From: Thermoleophilales bacterium
GTDB taxonomy: Bacteria > Actinomycetota > Thermoleophilia > Solirubrobacterales > 70-9
Assembly (NCBI GenBank): GCA_020636955.1
Contig: JACJWY010000013.1
Location: forward strand, 1 to 64,000
Length of the DNA: 64,000 bases
Direction: 5' to 3'
Shown here: positions 40,747-49,823 of the stretch, piece by piece
Layout: each line of letters starts with the position of its first letter
Numbering within the stretch: the first letter of the stretch is position 1
Program-made: the position numbers and the translations under genes
Notes under the pieces: model-generated
Databases searched by the model: none
What the model was told of the DNA's origin: nothing
Seen by the model: only the letters and a program-made list of their open reading frames with translations

Positions 40747-42120
40747 TTGACGACTGCCAATCAAGCAAATCCAAGTCGCGTCAATCGCGGACGCAGTTCC
40801 ACGGTGCTCAGAGTGGTGACTCTGGGCGCGCTTGTTGTTGCGATCGTTTTCGTCGCCTCGTTGATCTTCAAGGGCGATTCCGGCCACAAATACTCCTTCG
40901 ATTTTCAGAGCGCAAGCGGCATGGTTTCCGGGAATTTCGTGATGATCGGCGGTTCTCCGGTCGGCAAGGTCACTTCGGTCGAGCTGACCGAGGACAACCG
41001 CGTAAAGATGGATGTCGAGATCGACCGCGAGCTGCATGAAGGCACCTCTGCGGTGATCCGCAAGAGTTCGCTCTCCTCGCTTCACAACCACTACATCTCG
41101 CTCCAGCCCGGCCCGGACAACGAGAAAGTCCTGCCCGACGGCTACGACTTCGGAGAAGGATCAACCCAGACGGCGGTGGAGCTCGACCAGTTTTTCGACA
41201 CCTTCGACAAGACCACGCGCAAGGGCTGGTCAAACTGGATCCAGGGCATTGCCGCGATCTATGCCGGCAAGGGTGCCGAAGGTGCCAACAAGACGTTCAA
41301 GTACAGCGGTGCCGCCTTCTCGAGCACCCAGAGGCTGATGGCCGAACTGGCCGATCAGGACACCAGGCTCGACCAGTTCGTCGGTAACACCTCGAAGTTC
41401 GTGACCAAGCTTGCGTCCGTCTCTCCGCAGCTGACCGAGCTGGTAAGCAACTCGAACACCGCCCTCGGAAAGATCGCCGAGAACAATGAATCGCTGGCCC
41501 TGGCCCTGAACGAGCTGCCGCCGACCTTGCGGCAGGGCAACACGACCTTCGCCAACCTCCGGGCCGCGCTCGATGACGTCCAGCCGATGATCGCCGCTTC
41601 CGGCCGGGCTGCGGACGCCGGACTTGCCAATTACCTGAAGAATGATCTCCGCCCGGTTCTCAACCGGGCCCGTCCTGTCTTCAACAACCTGGCGACCGCC
41701 GCCGGGCGACCCGGTCCGAACAACGACACTTCCGATCTGCTCTCCCAGCTGATCCCGCTCCACAGCAAGGCCGACCCGGCGGTGAGCGCGGTGGTCAGGG
41801 CACTCAACGCCAATCAGGAAGAAGCGGCCAAGGCCAGGGCCTACTCGCCGGATATCTTCAGTGCCTTCGCCAAGATCGGGGCGCTCGCCGCTCCCTACGA
41901 CGCCCAGGGTCCGTATGTGAAGGTGACCCCGGTGTCGAACATCTTCCAGTTGAACGGCAGCGCGATTCAGCCGTCCGACACCGCCGTCAATGGCGGCCTC
42001 GATGTGGTCACCGGCCTGCAGCGCTGTCCCGGTGGCTCGGCGACGCCGATCGCGGGCTCCAACCCCTTCCTGGACAACGGCAACCTGACCGGCAAATGCG
42101 ACCCCACGCAGGTGCCGTGA
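40747..42120 (+). CDS. Mce/MlaD-family protein 1
   Basis: First of six mce genes. A 457-residue protein with one N-terminal membrane helix (VVTLGALVVAIVFVASLIF, residues ~23-41) and an MCE/MlaD domain (~46-120: YSFDFQSASGMVSGNFVMIGGSPVGKVTSVEL...). This domain forms rings that carry lipids across the envelope. A long helical region (~150-350) with heptad-like Leu/Asn spacing follows, likely the tunnel-forming needle of Mce1-type complexes, then a ~90-residue C-terminal tail. Start TTG at 40747 is forced by an amber codon two codons upstream and lacks a ribosome site. The ending TGA overlaps the next ATG by one base. Confidence 0.9.
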   Translation: MTTANQANPSRVNRGRSSTVLRVVTLGALVVAIVFVASLIFKGDSGHKYSFDFQSASGMVSGNFVMIGGSPVGKVTSVELTEDNRVKMDVEIDRELHEGTSAVIRKSSLSSLHNHYISLQPGPDNEKVLPDGYDFGEGSTQTAVELDQFFDTFDKTTRKGWSNWIQGIAAIYAGKGAEGANKTFKYSGAAFSSTQRLMAELADQDTRLDQFVGNTSKFVTKLASVSPQLTELVSNSNTALGKIAENNESLALALNELPPTLRQGNTTFANLRAALDDVQPMIAASGRAADAGLANYLKNDLRPVLNRARPVFNNLATAAGRPGPNNDTSDLLSQLIPLHSKADPAVSAVVRALNANQEEAAKARAYSPDIFSAFAKIGALAAPYDAQGPYVKVTPVSNIFQLNGSAIQPSDTAVNGGLDVVTGLQRCPGGSATPIAGSNPFLDNGNLTGKCDPTQVP

Positions 42121-43742
42121 TGCTGAAGCGGATCATCACAATCCTCCTCGTGATCCTGGTGATCGTCGCCGCGGTCTTGCTGATCAAAAGCTGCAACGAC
42201 GACAGCGACGCGTACGAGGTCCGGGCGGTCTTCGACAACGGTGCTTTCGTGGTGCCCGGCATCGACGTCCGCGTGGCCGGGGCCAACGTCGGCAGCGTCA
42301 GCTCGGTGGATGTTTCCCGGCCGGGAGAGGAAACCGGCACCGACGTTCCCGGCAAGGCGATCGTGGTGATGAACATCACCGACAAGGGTTTTCAGGACTG
42401 GAAGGACGACGCCTCCTGCATCATCCGGCCGCAGTCGCTGATCGGCGAAAAATTCCTCGACTGCCAGGTGACCCAGCCGCGTCCGGCCGGCTCCGAGCCG
42501 CCGCCTTCGCTGGAAAAGATTCCGGACGGCCAGCCGGGAGCGGGCGAGTACCTGCTGCCGATCGAGAACAACGCGCAGTCCGTCGATCTCGACCTGATCA
42601 ACAACATCTACCGGTTGCCCTACGCCCAGCGTTTCCGGATCATCCTGAACGAGCTCGGAGCCGGTCTGGCCACGCGGGGTGAAGACCTGCGCGAGACGGT
42701 CGAACGTGCGAATCCGGCCCTGCTTCAGGTCAACAAGGTGCTGGCAATCCTCGCCTCCGAGAACAAACGCCTGGCCCAGCTGGCCCAGGACGGCGAGAAG
42801 AACATGACGGCTCTGGCCCAGAAGCGCAAGAACATGGTCAACTTCTTCAGGAACGCGGGTTACACGGCGGAGGCCACCGCCGAACGGGGCGATGACCTTC
42901 AGGAGAACCTGAAGAACCTGCCCGAAACCCTGCGACAGTTGCGGGCCGACTTCAACGCGGTCGGCAAGTTCGCAGACAACGCGACCCCCGTGATGCAGGT
43001 CCTGCGTCCGGCGGCCGCCGACATCAGCGAAGTTCAGACCAAGCTGGGGCCGTTTGCCGACGCCTCGAGGATCTCGATCACCAGCCTCGGTCAGGCAACC
43101 CGCACGGCCGGACCTGACCTTGTCGCCTCACAGCCGATCGTGAAGAAGCTCGGAAACCTGTCGCGCAAGGGTTATTCGCCGGCCGCCAACCTCAGCTTCT
43201 TCCTGACCAGCATCCGGCAGTCCGACGGCTACTCCAACCTGATGAACTTCCTGTACAACAGTTCGTCGCTGCTCAACGGATATGACCAGTACGGGCACTA
43301 CCAGCGCACCAACCTGATCGTCTCCGGCTGCACCACCTACCGCGCGTACAGGGTCGGCGACTGCTCGACCCAGTGGTCGGGTGCCGGCGCTTCGAGCGTG
43401 CTTCGGGCAACCGTGGGCGGCCTCGAAGATCTGGATCAGATCGACGGCACGACCGGGCCGACCGGCGCCACCGGGGAAACTCTCACCCCGACCGGGGAGA
43501 CCGGAGTGACCGGTGTCACCGCTCCGACCGGACCGTCGGGCCTCACGGGCGAGACCGGCGCGACCGGCAACACCGGTGAAACCGGATTCGATGAGTTCGG
43601 CAATCCGATCGGGCCGACCGGCTCGGGCAGCGCCATCGTCCCCGGGTCGGTTGAAGGCCGCAGCCGCGGCGTAACGGGCGCGACCGGGACTTCCGGCAAC
43701 TCGGGCCGCATGAAAATCCTCGACTACCTCCTCGGACCATGA
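42120..43742 (+). CDS. Mce/MlaD-family protein 2 with collagen-like tail
   Basis: A 540-residue Mce protein. One membrane helix (ITILLVILVIVAAVLLI) precedes the MCE domain (EVRAVFDNGAFVVPGIDVRVAGANVGSV...), then a long helical region up to about residue 400. Unusual: residues ~443-530 are a Gly-x-Thr-rich collagen-like segment (GTTGPTGATGE, TGETGVTGV, TGPSGLTGETGATGNTGETG, GVTGATGTSG). This kind of triple-helix repeat is seen in bacterial collagen-like surface proteins. It could trimerise, be glycosylated on Thr, or form an elastic extension. The start is the ATG overlapping the previous stop; the longer frame from 42096 is not needed. The end overlaps the next gene by 4 bases (ATGA). Confidence 0.9.
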   Translation: MLKRIITILLVILVIVAAVLLIKSCNDDSDAYEVRAVFDNGAFVVPGIDVRVAGANVGSVSSVDVSRPGEETGTDVPGKAIVVMNITDKGFQDWKDDASCIIRPQSLIGEKFLDCQVTQPRPAGSEPPPSLEKIPDGQPGAGEYLLPIENNAQSVDLDLINNIYRLPYAQRFRIILNELGAGLATRGEDLRETVERANPALLQVNKVLAILASENKRLAQLAQDGEKNMTALAQKRKNMVNFFRNAGYTAEATAERGDDLQENLKNLPETLRQLRADFNAVGKFADNATPVMQVLRPAAADISEVQTKLGPFADASRISITSLGQATRTAGPDLVASQPIVKKLGNLSRKGYSPAANLSFFLTSIRQSDGYSNLMNFLYNSSSLLNGYDQYGHYQRTNLIVSGCTTYRAYRVGDCSTQWSGAGASSVLRATVGGLEDLDQIDGTTGPTGATGETLTPTGETGVTGVTAPTGPSGLTGETGATGNTGETGFDEFGNPIGPTGSGSAIVPGSVEGRSRGVTGATGTSGNSGRMKILDYLLGP

Positions 43743-45202
43743 AACGCCGCCGCTCAAGAATCTCCGCGAGCCCGGTCCTGGTCGGGGCGATCACCGCCGT
43801 GATCGCAGTGGTCAGCGTCTTCTTCTCGTACAACGCGAACAAGGGGCTGCCCTTCGTCCCGACCTACAAGGTGAAGGCCGAACTGCCGTCGGCCGCATCG
43901 CTGGTCTCCGGCAACGAAGTCCGGATCGCCGGCGTCCGGGTCGGTGTGATCAGCGAGGTCAACGCAGAGCAACTGGACGACGGTCGGTCGATCGCGGTCG
44001 CCACGATTAAGCTCGACAAGAGCGTCGAGCCGATTCCCGAGGATTCCACGGTGCTGGTCCGTCAGCGTTCGGCGATGGGCCTCAAATATCTGCTGCTGAC
44101 CCCGGGCAAGTCCGATCAGGGTCTGAAGTCGGGCGGGACCCTGCCCGAATCCCAGGCCGAGGAACCGGTCGACATGGACCAGTGGTTCAACATGTTCCAG
44201 GAGCCGGTCCGGAAGGCGATCCAGAAGAACCTCGCCGAGTACGGCGGTGGCTTCGCCGCTCGCGGGGCCGACATCAACCAGTTGATTCAGGATCTGCCGC
44301 CGCTGCTCAGGGTGGCCGAGCCGGTGGCGAAGAATCTCTCATCCCGTCAGACCGACCTTCACGGCTTCGTCCGCGGCCTTGCGCAGGCAGCCGCGGAAGT
44401 CGCTCCGGTGGCCGAGACCCAGGCCGACATGTTCGTGCAGCTCGACACCACGTTCACGGCCCTGGCCGAGGTTGCCCGCCCGTACATCCAGGATTCGATC
44501 ACCGAAGGAGTGCCGGCAGAACTGGCGGTGATCAGAAACGGTCCCAGGATCCGGCCCTTCCTGCTCAGCTCCGCCCGCTTCATGAAGGAGCTTTACCCCG
44601 GTGCCAGGGCCCTGGGACGGAGCGCCCCGATCGTGGCCGATTCATTTGACATCGGGATTCCGGTCCTGCGCTCCTCGCCGCAGCTTTATGACCAGCTGGC
44701 ACCGACCGCCCGCTCACTGCGGCGTTTCGGAGAAAACGCTTCGGTCAATGATGGCTTGAACACACTGATTTCAACCCAGAAGATCCTGACCCCGCTGCTG
44801 CGCCAGGTCACCCCGTCACAGAACGTCTGCAATTACGTGGCCCTGCTGCTCAGGAACGTTGCGAGCGCGACTTCCCCGAGCAATCCGGAAGGCAACTGGG
44901 TGCGGGCGGTCGGCGTCCTGCCGCCGCTTGGTCCGAACGCCGAAGGCGGCCCGGCAGCTACATACGCCCAGGGCGGCGGCACCTACCAGACCTCCAATCT
45001 CAACTACCTGCATTCGAATCCGTATCCGAACACGGCTGCGCCCGGCCAGAGCCCGCGTGAATGCGAGCCCGGAAATGCTCCCGAAGCGTGGAACACGCAG
45101 GGCAACTGGGTCCTTGCGCCGCAGATCGGCAATTACCCCGGTGACTCGGGAATCGTCACCGAAAACCAGTCCGAGAAGCAGTTGAACTGGGTGACCAAGT
45201 GA
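43739..45202 (+). CDS. Mce/MlaD-family protein 3
   Basis: A 487-residue Mce protein. The short basic N-terminus MKRRRSRISAS is followed by one membrane helix (PVLVGAITAVIAVVSVFFSY). The MCE domain is complete (YKVKAELPSAASLVSGNEVRIAGVRVGVISEV..., ending VLVRQRSAMGLKYLLLTPG). A mostly helical stretch follows to about residue 370, and then a Pro/Gly/Asn-rich tail with two cysteines (NVCNYVALLLRNV and RECEPGNAPEAWN). This C-terminal layout recalls actinobacterial MceC/MceD-type tails. The gene is translationally coupled at both ends by 4-base overlaps, so all six proteins are probably made in equal amounts for one heteromeric complex. Confidence 0.9.
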   Translation: MKRRRSRISASPVLVGAITAVIAVVSVFFSYNANKGLPFVPTYKVKAELPSAASLVSGNEVRIAGVRVGVISEVNAEQLDDGRSIAVATIKLDKSVEPIPEDSTVLVRQRSAMGLKYLLLTPGKSDQGLKSGGTLPESQAEEPVDMDQWFNMFQEPVRKAIQKNLAEYGGGFAARGADINQLIQDLPPLLRVAEPVAKNLSSRQTDLHGFVRGLAQAAAEVAPVAETQADMFVQLDTTFTALAEVARPYIQDSITEGVPAELAVIRNGPRIRPFLLSSARFMKELYPGARALGRSAPIVADSFDIGIPVLRSSPQLYDQLAPTARSLRRFGENASVNDGLNTLISTQKILTPLLRQVTPSQNVCNYVALLLRNVASATSPSNPEGNWVRAVGVLPPLGPNAEGGPAATYAQGGGTYQTSNLNYLHSNPYPNTAAPGQSPRECEPGNAPEAWNTQGNWVLAPQIGNYPGDSGIVTENQSEKQLNWVTK

Positions 45203-46704
45203 GCCGGGACCACCGAAAGCCCAGCCGCTACAACCAGCAGTTCTTCCGTCAGTGGGGCGGACCGGGACCGATTTTCTTCGGCCTGATCGCCGTGGTGATC
45301 GTCCTGCTCGGCCTCTACCTGGCCTTCACCAAGTCGATTCCGTTCACCAGCCCCGGCTACCAGGTCAAGGCGACCTTCGGCAACGCGGTCAACATCGCGA
45401 TCAAGTCTCCGGTCCGCATCGCCGGTGTAAACGTCGGCAAGGTCACCGACATGGAGCAGGACGGCGACAACACGGTCGTGACCTTCACGGTCGACGACGA
45501 GGGCCGGCCCGTCCGGGAGGATGCCTCCGCCCAGATCCGTCCCCGGCTCTTCCTCGAAGGCAACTGGTTCATCGACCTCGATCCGGGCACGCCCGATTCG
45601 AAGGAGATGCCTGACAAAGGCATGATCCCGCTCAGTCACACCGCTACCAGCGTTCAGGTGGGCGATGTTCTGAGGACGCTCCAGACTCCCGAGCGGGCCA
45701 ACATCCAGCGCCTGCTGGAAAGCCTCGGTACCGGACTCAACGAAAAGCCGACGGCAGAGCAGGATCTGACCTTCGAGCCGTTCGTCCAGGGCCTGAGCGG
45801 CGGTGAAGCCCTGAATCTCGCCTACCGACAGGGTGAGGTTGCCGCCCGGGGCACCGCAGTCGTCAACGCGGCGACTCTCGGCACAGGACCGAACGACCTG
45901 GGCAACCTGCTTCGCGGCCTTTCCCGGGTGACCGGAGCAGTCGACGAGCGTGGCGATGACCTCCAGGGCTTCGTGACCAACTTCGCCACTTTCACCGGGG
46001 CGCTGGCGGCGGAGTCGGAGAATCTCGGTCTGACCATCCAGCGTCTCGGGCCGACCCTGGTTGTCGCCCGGCGGGCTCTGACCAGCCTCAACGCGAGCCT
46101 GCCGGCCCTGCGCGGATTCGCGATCGCGTCGACCCCCGGTCTGAACGAGCTGCCCCGCACCATCCGTGTTACCAGGCCGCTCCTACGCCAGTTGAAGCCG
46201 CTGCTTTCCGACAGCGAGCTCGGCGGTCTGGCCACGATCATCAGGCGTTCGACCCCGTCGGCGGCGAAATCGGCCGCGGCTACGCTGGCGCTGCTTCCGC
46301 AGTTGCGCAACTTCGGACTCTGCATCGCGGACACGATCAGCCCGACCGGCGATCAGGTGATCAACGACGGTGCCTTCAGCAACGGTCAGCCCGCTTCGAA
46401 CGAGATGTTCTACGCGGCCGTGAGCGCCGCCGGTGGCTCGAACATGCTCGACGGCAATGGCGCCTACGCGCGGATCCAGGGTGGTGGCGGACCGATTACG
46501 GTCAAGATGGAGGATCCGCAGGAATCTTCCGATCTCTTCCACACCCAGTACGGCCGACTCGAGTCGGCGCCGCTCGGGACCAGCCCGCTGGCGCCCGGGA
46601 CGCCGCCTATCGTGAGCGACCAGCTCTGCAGTGAACAGCAACTCCCCGACCTCAACGGACCGATGGCCGGTCCGGGAGCACCAAGTCCGGCGGCTTACCC
46701 GTGA
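45199..46704 (+). CDS. Mce/MlaD-family protein 4
   Basis: A 501-residue Mce protein starting at GTG in a GTGA overlap. The N-terminus is polar and basic (SRDHRKPSRYNQQFF), followed by a membrane helix (IFFGLIAVVIVLLGLYLAFT). The MCE domain is the best conserved of the set: YQVKATFGNAVNIAIKSPVRIAGVNVGKVTDME, ending RPRLFLEGNWFIDLDPG. A long helical needle region follows (~165-400). The C-terminal ~100 residues include a Gly-rich loop (NGAYARIQGGGGPITVKM) and end in a Pro/Ala-rich stretch. No lipobox is present in this copy. Confidence 0.9.
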   Translation: MSRDHRKPSRYNQQFFRQWGGPGPIFFGLIAVVIVLLGLYLAFTKSIPFTSPGYQVKATFGNAVNIAIKSPVRIAGVNVGKVTDMEQDGDNTVVTFTVDDEGRPVREDASAQIRPRLFLEGNWFIDLDPGTPDSKEMPDKGMIPLSHTATSVQVGDVLRTLQTPERANIQRLLESLGTGLNEKPTAEQDLTFEPFVQGLSGGEALNLAYRQGEVAARGTAVVNAATLGTGPNDLGNLLRGLSRVTGAVDERGDDLQGFVTNFATFTGALAAESENLGLTIQRLGPTLVVARRALTSLNASLPALRGFAIASTPGLNELPRTIRVTRPLLRQLKPLLSDSELGGLATIIRRSTPSAAKSAAATLALLPQLRNFGLCIADTISPTGDQVINDGAFSNGQPASNEMFYAAVSAAGGSNMLDGNGAYARIQGGGGPITVKMEDPQESSDLFHTQYGRLESAPLGTSPLAPGTPPIVSDQLCSEQQLPDLNGPMAGPGAPSPAAYP

Positions 46705-48017
46705 AACGCGCGATAAAGACACACTTCAAGGACTTCCTCGCGATCGCCGGGCTGATCATCATCGCGCTGGCCGTGCTGCTGTTCATCCTGTCGAACCAGA
46801 AGGCGGCACTGCCGTCCTGGATCCCCTGGCTTGGTCAGGACTTCTATTCGATCAACGTCGAGATGGAAACCGCCCAGGCGGTCACTCCGGGGCAGGGTCA
46901 GGCGGCGGTGATTGCCGGCATCAACGTCGGCAAGGTCGGCGCCTCGACCCTCGATGACGGCGTCGCCAAGGTACGGCTCGACATCGAGCCGGAATACAAG
47001 GACCTGATCCACCCCGACGCGCAGTTCCTGCTCCGGCCGAAGACCGGGCTGAGCGACATGGTGGTGGAGATCGACCCCGGCACCAAGGGGCCGACCCCGC
47101 CGGAAGGAACCACCTTCCCGGTCTCGCAAAGCATGTCGAACGTGCAGATGGACCAGATCCTGGCTTCGCTGGACCGCGACACCCAGGATTACCTTGTCCT
47201 GCTGCTGAACGGCGCCGGCGAGGGCCTCCACGACAAGGGCCCCGAGCTCTCCCAGGCCCTGCGTCGATTCGGACCGTTCGCCACCTACACGGCCCGCCTG
47301 AACGGCGAGCTGGAAAAGCGCCGCAAGTACATCGCCAAGGGGATCCACTCGTTCAGCCAGGTCGCGACCGAGCTCGGCAACAACGACCAGGTGGTTGCCG
47401 ACTTCATCACCAACTCCCGCAAGTCACTGGGCAATTACGCGGCCCAGGAAGCGTCGTTGCGGGAAGCCCTGCGTGAATTCCCGTCGACCCTGCAGGCCGG
47501 AAAGGTCAACCTTGCGAAGTCCGACCGGCTTTCCCGCCTGACCAGGCCGACTCTGCTCGGTCTGATCCCGGGCGCCCGCAACCTCAAGGGTTCACTGCTC
47601 TCGGTCGAGCGGCTGGCCACCGATACGACGCCGCTGGTTCGGAACGACATCCGGCCCTTCACCCGGGAAGTCCAGCCGGTCTTCCGCGAACTCGGGCAGA
47701 CCAGCAAGGCTGGAGCGAAGACCACGCCGAACCTGCAGGGCGTATTCACTGAGCTCAACACCCTGTTCAACATGCTCGCCTACAACCCGCCCGGGGATTC
47801 CGAGGGCTTCCTGTTCTACCTGCCCTGGATGAACCACAACTTCAACGCCTCGGTCTCCTTCCAGGACGCTGACGGCCCGGTGCGTCGCGGAGTCAGCCTG
47901 ATCACCTGCAACACCGCGACGCAGTTTGAAGGCGTCAAGGGCGGCCTGCCGCAGCTCGAGCCGGCCTACCGCCTGGACCAGCTTGCCCCCGCGACCTCGA
48001 TCTGTGCGACTCCATGA
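46701..48017 (+). CDS. Mce/MlaD-family protein 5
   Basis: A 438-residue Mce protein, the shortest of the six, starting at GTG in a GTGA overlap. One membrane helix (DFLAIAGLIIIALAVLLFIL) is followed by an MCE domain with a short insertion: YSINVEMETAQAVTPGQGQAAVIAGINVGKVGAS, ending FLLRPKTGLSDMVVEIDPG. The helical region spans ~150-330 and the tail has a cysteine pair (SLITCNTATQF, TSICATP). Coupled by a 4-base overlap to the next gene (ATGA). Confidence 0.9.
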   Translation: MKRAIKTHFKDFLAIAGLIIIALAVLLFILSNQKAALPSWIPWLGQDFYSINVEMETAQAVTPGQGQAAVIAGINVGKVGASTLDDGVAKVRLDIEPEYKDLIHPDAQFLLRPKTGLSDMVVEIDPGTKGPTPPEGTTFPVSQSMSNVQMDQILASLDRDTQDYLVLLLNGAGEGLHDKGPELSQALRRFGPFATYTARLNGELEKRRKYIAKGIHSFSQVATELGNNDQVVADFITNSRKSLGNYAAQEASLREALREFPSTLQAGKVNLAKSDRLSRLTRPTLLGLIPGARNLKGSLLSVERLATDTTPLVRNDIRPFTREVQPVFRELGQTSKAGAKTTPNLQGVFTELNTLFNMLAYNPPGDSEGFLFYLPWMNHNFNASVSFQDADGPVRRGVSLITCNTATQFEGVKGGLPQLEPAYRLDQLAPATSICATP

Positions 48018-49585
48018 ATAAACAGGCCCCTTCAGTCGGACAGATGATCGCCATCGCAGGGTTTGCGCTCTCCTGCTTCGGTCTGCTGCTCTTCGTCTGG
48101 GTCGCTTTCGGCGGTCCGACCCCGCTGGCGGCCCGCGGATATGAAGTCAAGCTTCCGCTCACGCAGGTCGGCCAGCTGGCCGAACAATCCGAGGTCGATA
48201 TTTCCGGGGTTGAGGTCGGCCGGGTCAAGTCGATCGACCTGGGAGAGGGGGACGAGGAAGGCTCGGCCATCGTCACCCTGAACCTGGAGCCTGAATACGC
48301 GCCAATTCCGAAGGACACCAGGGCGATCCTGCGGGCCAAAAGCCTGCTCGGCGAGGCCTACATCGAACTCACCCCTGGCGACAAGCGCGACGGCATGCTC
48401 GAAGACGGGGACCAGCTGCCGCCCGCCCAGGTCGCGAAGTCGGTTCAGCTCGACGAGATTTTCCGCACCTTCGACGAAAAGACCAGGCAGGCGTTCATGC
48501 AGGGTGCGATTGACAACTCGGTCGCGATCAGCGGCCGCGGGGCGGCCCTGAACCAGACCCTCGGGATCCTGCCCGGCACCGTTACTTCGCTGACCGACGT
48601 GCTCCAGGTGCTGAACCAGCAGGACCAGGACGTTTCCAGGCTGATCAAGAACACCGGCGTCGTCTTTGACGCCCTGAGCAAACGCCAGGGCCAGCTCAGC
48701 GGGATGATCCGCAGCACCGACACCGTCTTTACGACCCTGGCCGACCGGGACGAACAACTCAAGGACTTCTTCCGGGTCTTCCCGACCTTCCTGCGTGAGT
48801 CCCGGGCCACGCAGGACCGGCTCGGCAATTTCTCGGAGTTCGCAACCCCGGTGGTCCGCAAGCTGATTCCGGTCGCCAGGCAGCTTTCGCCGACTTTCCA
48901 GGCGTCGGCCCGACTCGCCCCGGCCAGCAAACGTCTTTACACGAACCTGAAGCCGGTGATCCGGAAGGCGCCCAAGGCTTTCCCCTCGCTGCGCGCCTTC
49001 CTCGACGATGACGCTCCGACCCTGCTGGCCCGGATCCCGGATTATTTCGCCGAGTTCAATCCCTTCCTCAAGACCGCGAGCATCTACCGCAAGGAACTCG
49101 CTGCGACGATCGGCAACGCGGCGGCGGCGACCAACGCCGGCGGCCAGTACGGCACCGACCCCTTCGTTCACTACCTGCGGGCGGGCGTCAGGCTCGGCCC
49201 CGACTCCTATACCGGCTTCCCGTCCGGCCAGACCTCGGCGAGGACCAATCCCTACACCTCGCCCGGCTCGAATCTGGACATAGCTTCGGGCGGCATGAAG
49301 GTCTTCAACTCCGCCAACTGCTCGGCCGGAACGAACGCGACAATCCAGCCTTACTCGAGTCTGACCCCGGTCCAGCAGGCCCAGTTCGGGGTCAACCTCC
49401 GGTATGGCTTCAGCGCCGCCTACCAGGAGCAGCTCTACGACCAGCTGATCGAGTTCCTGATGAAGGGCAATGGCCAGACCAACGACGTTCCGGCCTCGCC
49501 CTGCAGCCAGCAGAGCCCGTTCACCCCGATCGGGGACAGTTCGCAGCCCGCCACTCAGTACCTGCACGTATTCCGTCAGCCATAG
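48014..49585 (+). CDS. Mce/MlaD-family protein 6
   Basis: A 523-residue Mce protein, the last of the cluster. Membrane helix MIAIAGFALSCFGLLLFVWVAF, then an MCE domain (YEVKLPLTQVGQLAEQSEVDISGVEVGRVKSID..., ending LRAKSLLGEAYIELTPG). A long helical region (~150-350) follows, and then a C-terminal ~150-residue part with Tyr/Gly/Pro-rich segments and cysteines (SANCSAG, ASPCSQQ). After the stop a weak hairpin (TCCGCCG/CGGCGGA at 49604-49624) may end transcription. No yrbE/mlaE-type permease or mceG/mlaF ATPase gene appears in the 9 kb upstream or the 14 kb downstream. Confidence 0.9.
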   Translation: MNKQAPSVGQMIAIAGFALSCFGLLLFVWVAFGGPTPLAARGYEVKLPLTQVGQLAEQSEVDISGVEVGRVKSIDLGEGDEEGSAIVTLNLEPEYAPIPKDTRAILRAKSLLGEAYIELTPGDKRDGMLEDGDQLPPAQVAKSVQLDEIFRTFDEKTRQAFMQGAIDNSVAISGRGAALNQTLGILPGTVTSLTDVLQVLNQQDQDVSRLIKNTGVVFDALSKRQGQLSGMIRSTDTVFTTLADRDEQLKDFFRVFPTFLRESRATQDRLGNFSEFATPVVRKLIPVARQLSPTFQASARLAPASKRLYTNLKPVIRKAPKAFPSLRAFLDDDAPTLLARIPDYFAEFNPFLKTASIYRKELAATIGNAAAATNAGGQYGTDPFVHYLRAGVRLGPDSYTGFPSGQTSARTNPYTSPGSNLDIASGGMKVFNSANCSAGTNATIQPYSSLTPVQQAQFGVNLRYGFSAAYQEQLYDQLIEFLMKGNGQTNDVPASPCSQQSPFTPIGDSSQPATQYLHVFRQP

Positions 49586-49658
49586 GCGGGGCAGAATCTC
49601 CCATCCGCCGGCCCAAGCGGCGGAACTCCGATCAGGGCTGGAATCTGCTCTGTAAGCG

Positions 49659-49675
49659 ACAAATTGGCCATTTGT
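49659..49675. promoter_or_regulatory. Inverted repeat upstream of the secreted-paralogue array
   Basis: ACAAAT-TGGCC-ATTTGT is a perfect 6-base inverted repeat in an AT-rich patch of the 238-base gap between the mce cluster and the first secreted paralogue. It may be an operator. A convincing -35/-10 pair was not found next to it. Confidence 0.35.
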
Positions 49676-49823
49676 TGCATCTAGTCTTGAATTGGTGAGG
49701 GAAAGACCGAAACTTCGGGCGTGAATTCGGGTTTCCCATCATGTAAGCTGCGACCGGTTAGGGAATGGGAGCGGCTGACAAGTCGCAACCATGTGCAATC
49801 CACAGGAGAGAAGAGAGACCCAG

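Noticed and set aside
48032..49567. A 511-codon minus-strand frame within the last mce gene
   Set aside because: It is antisense to a conserved MCE protein, with no motif and no ribosome site.
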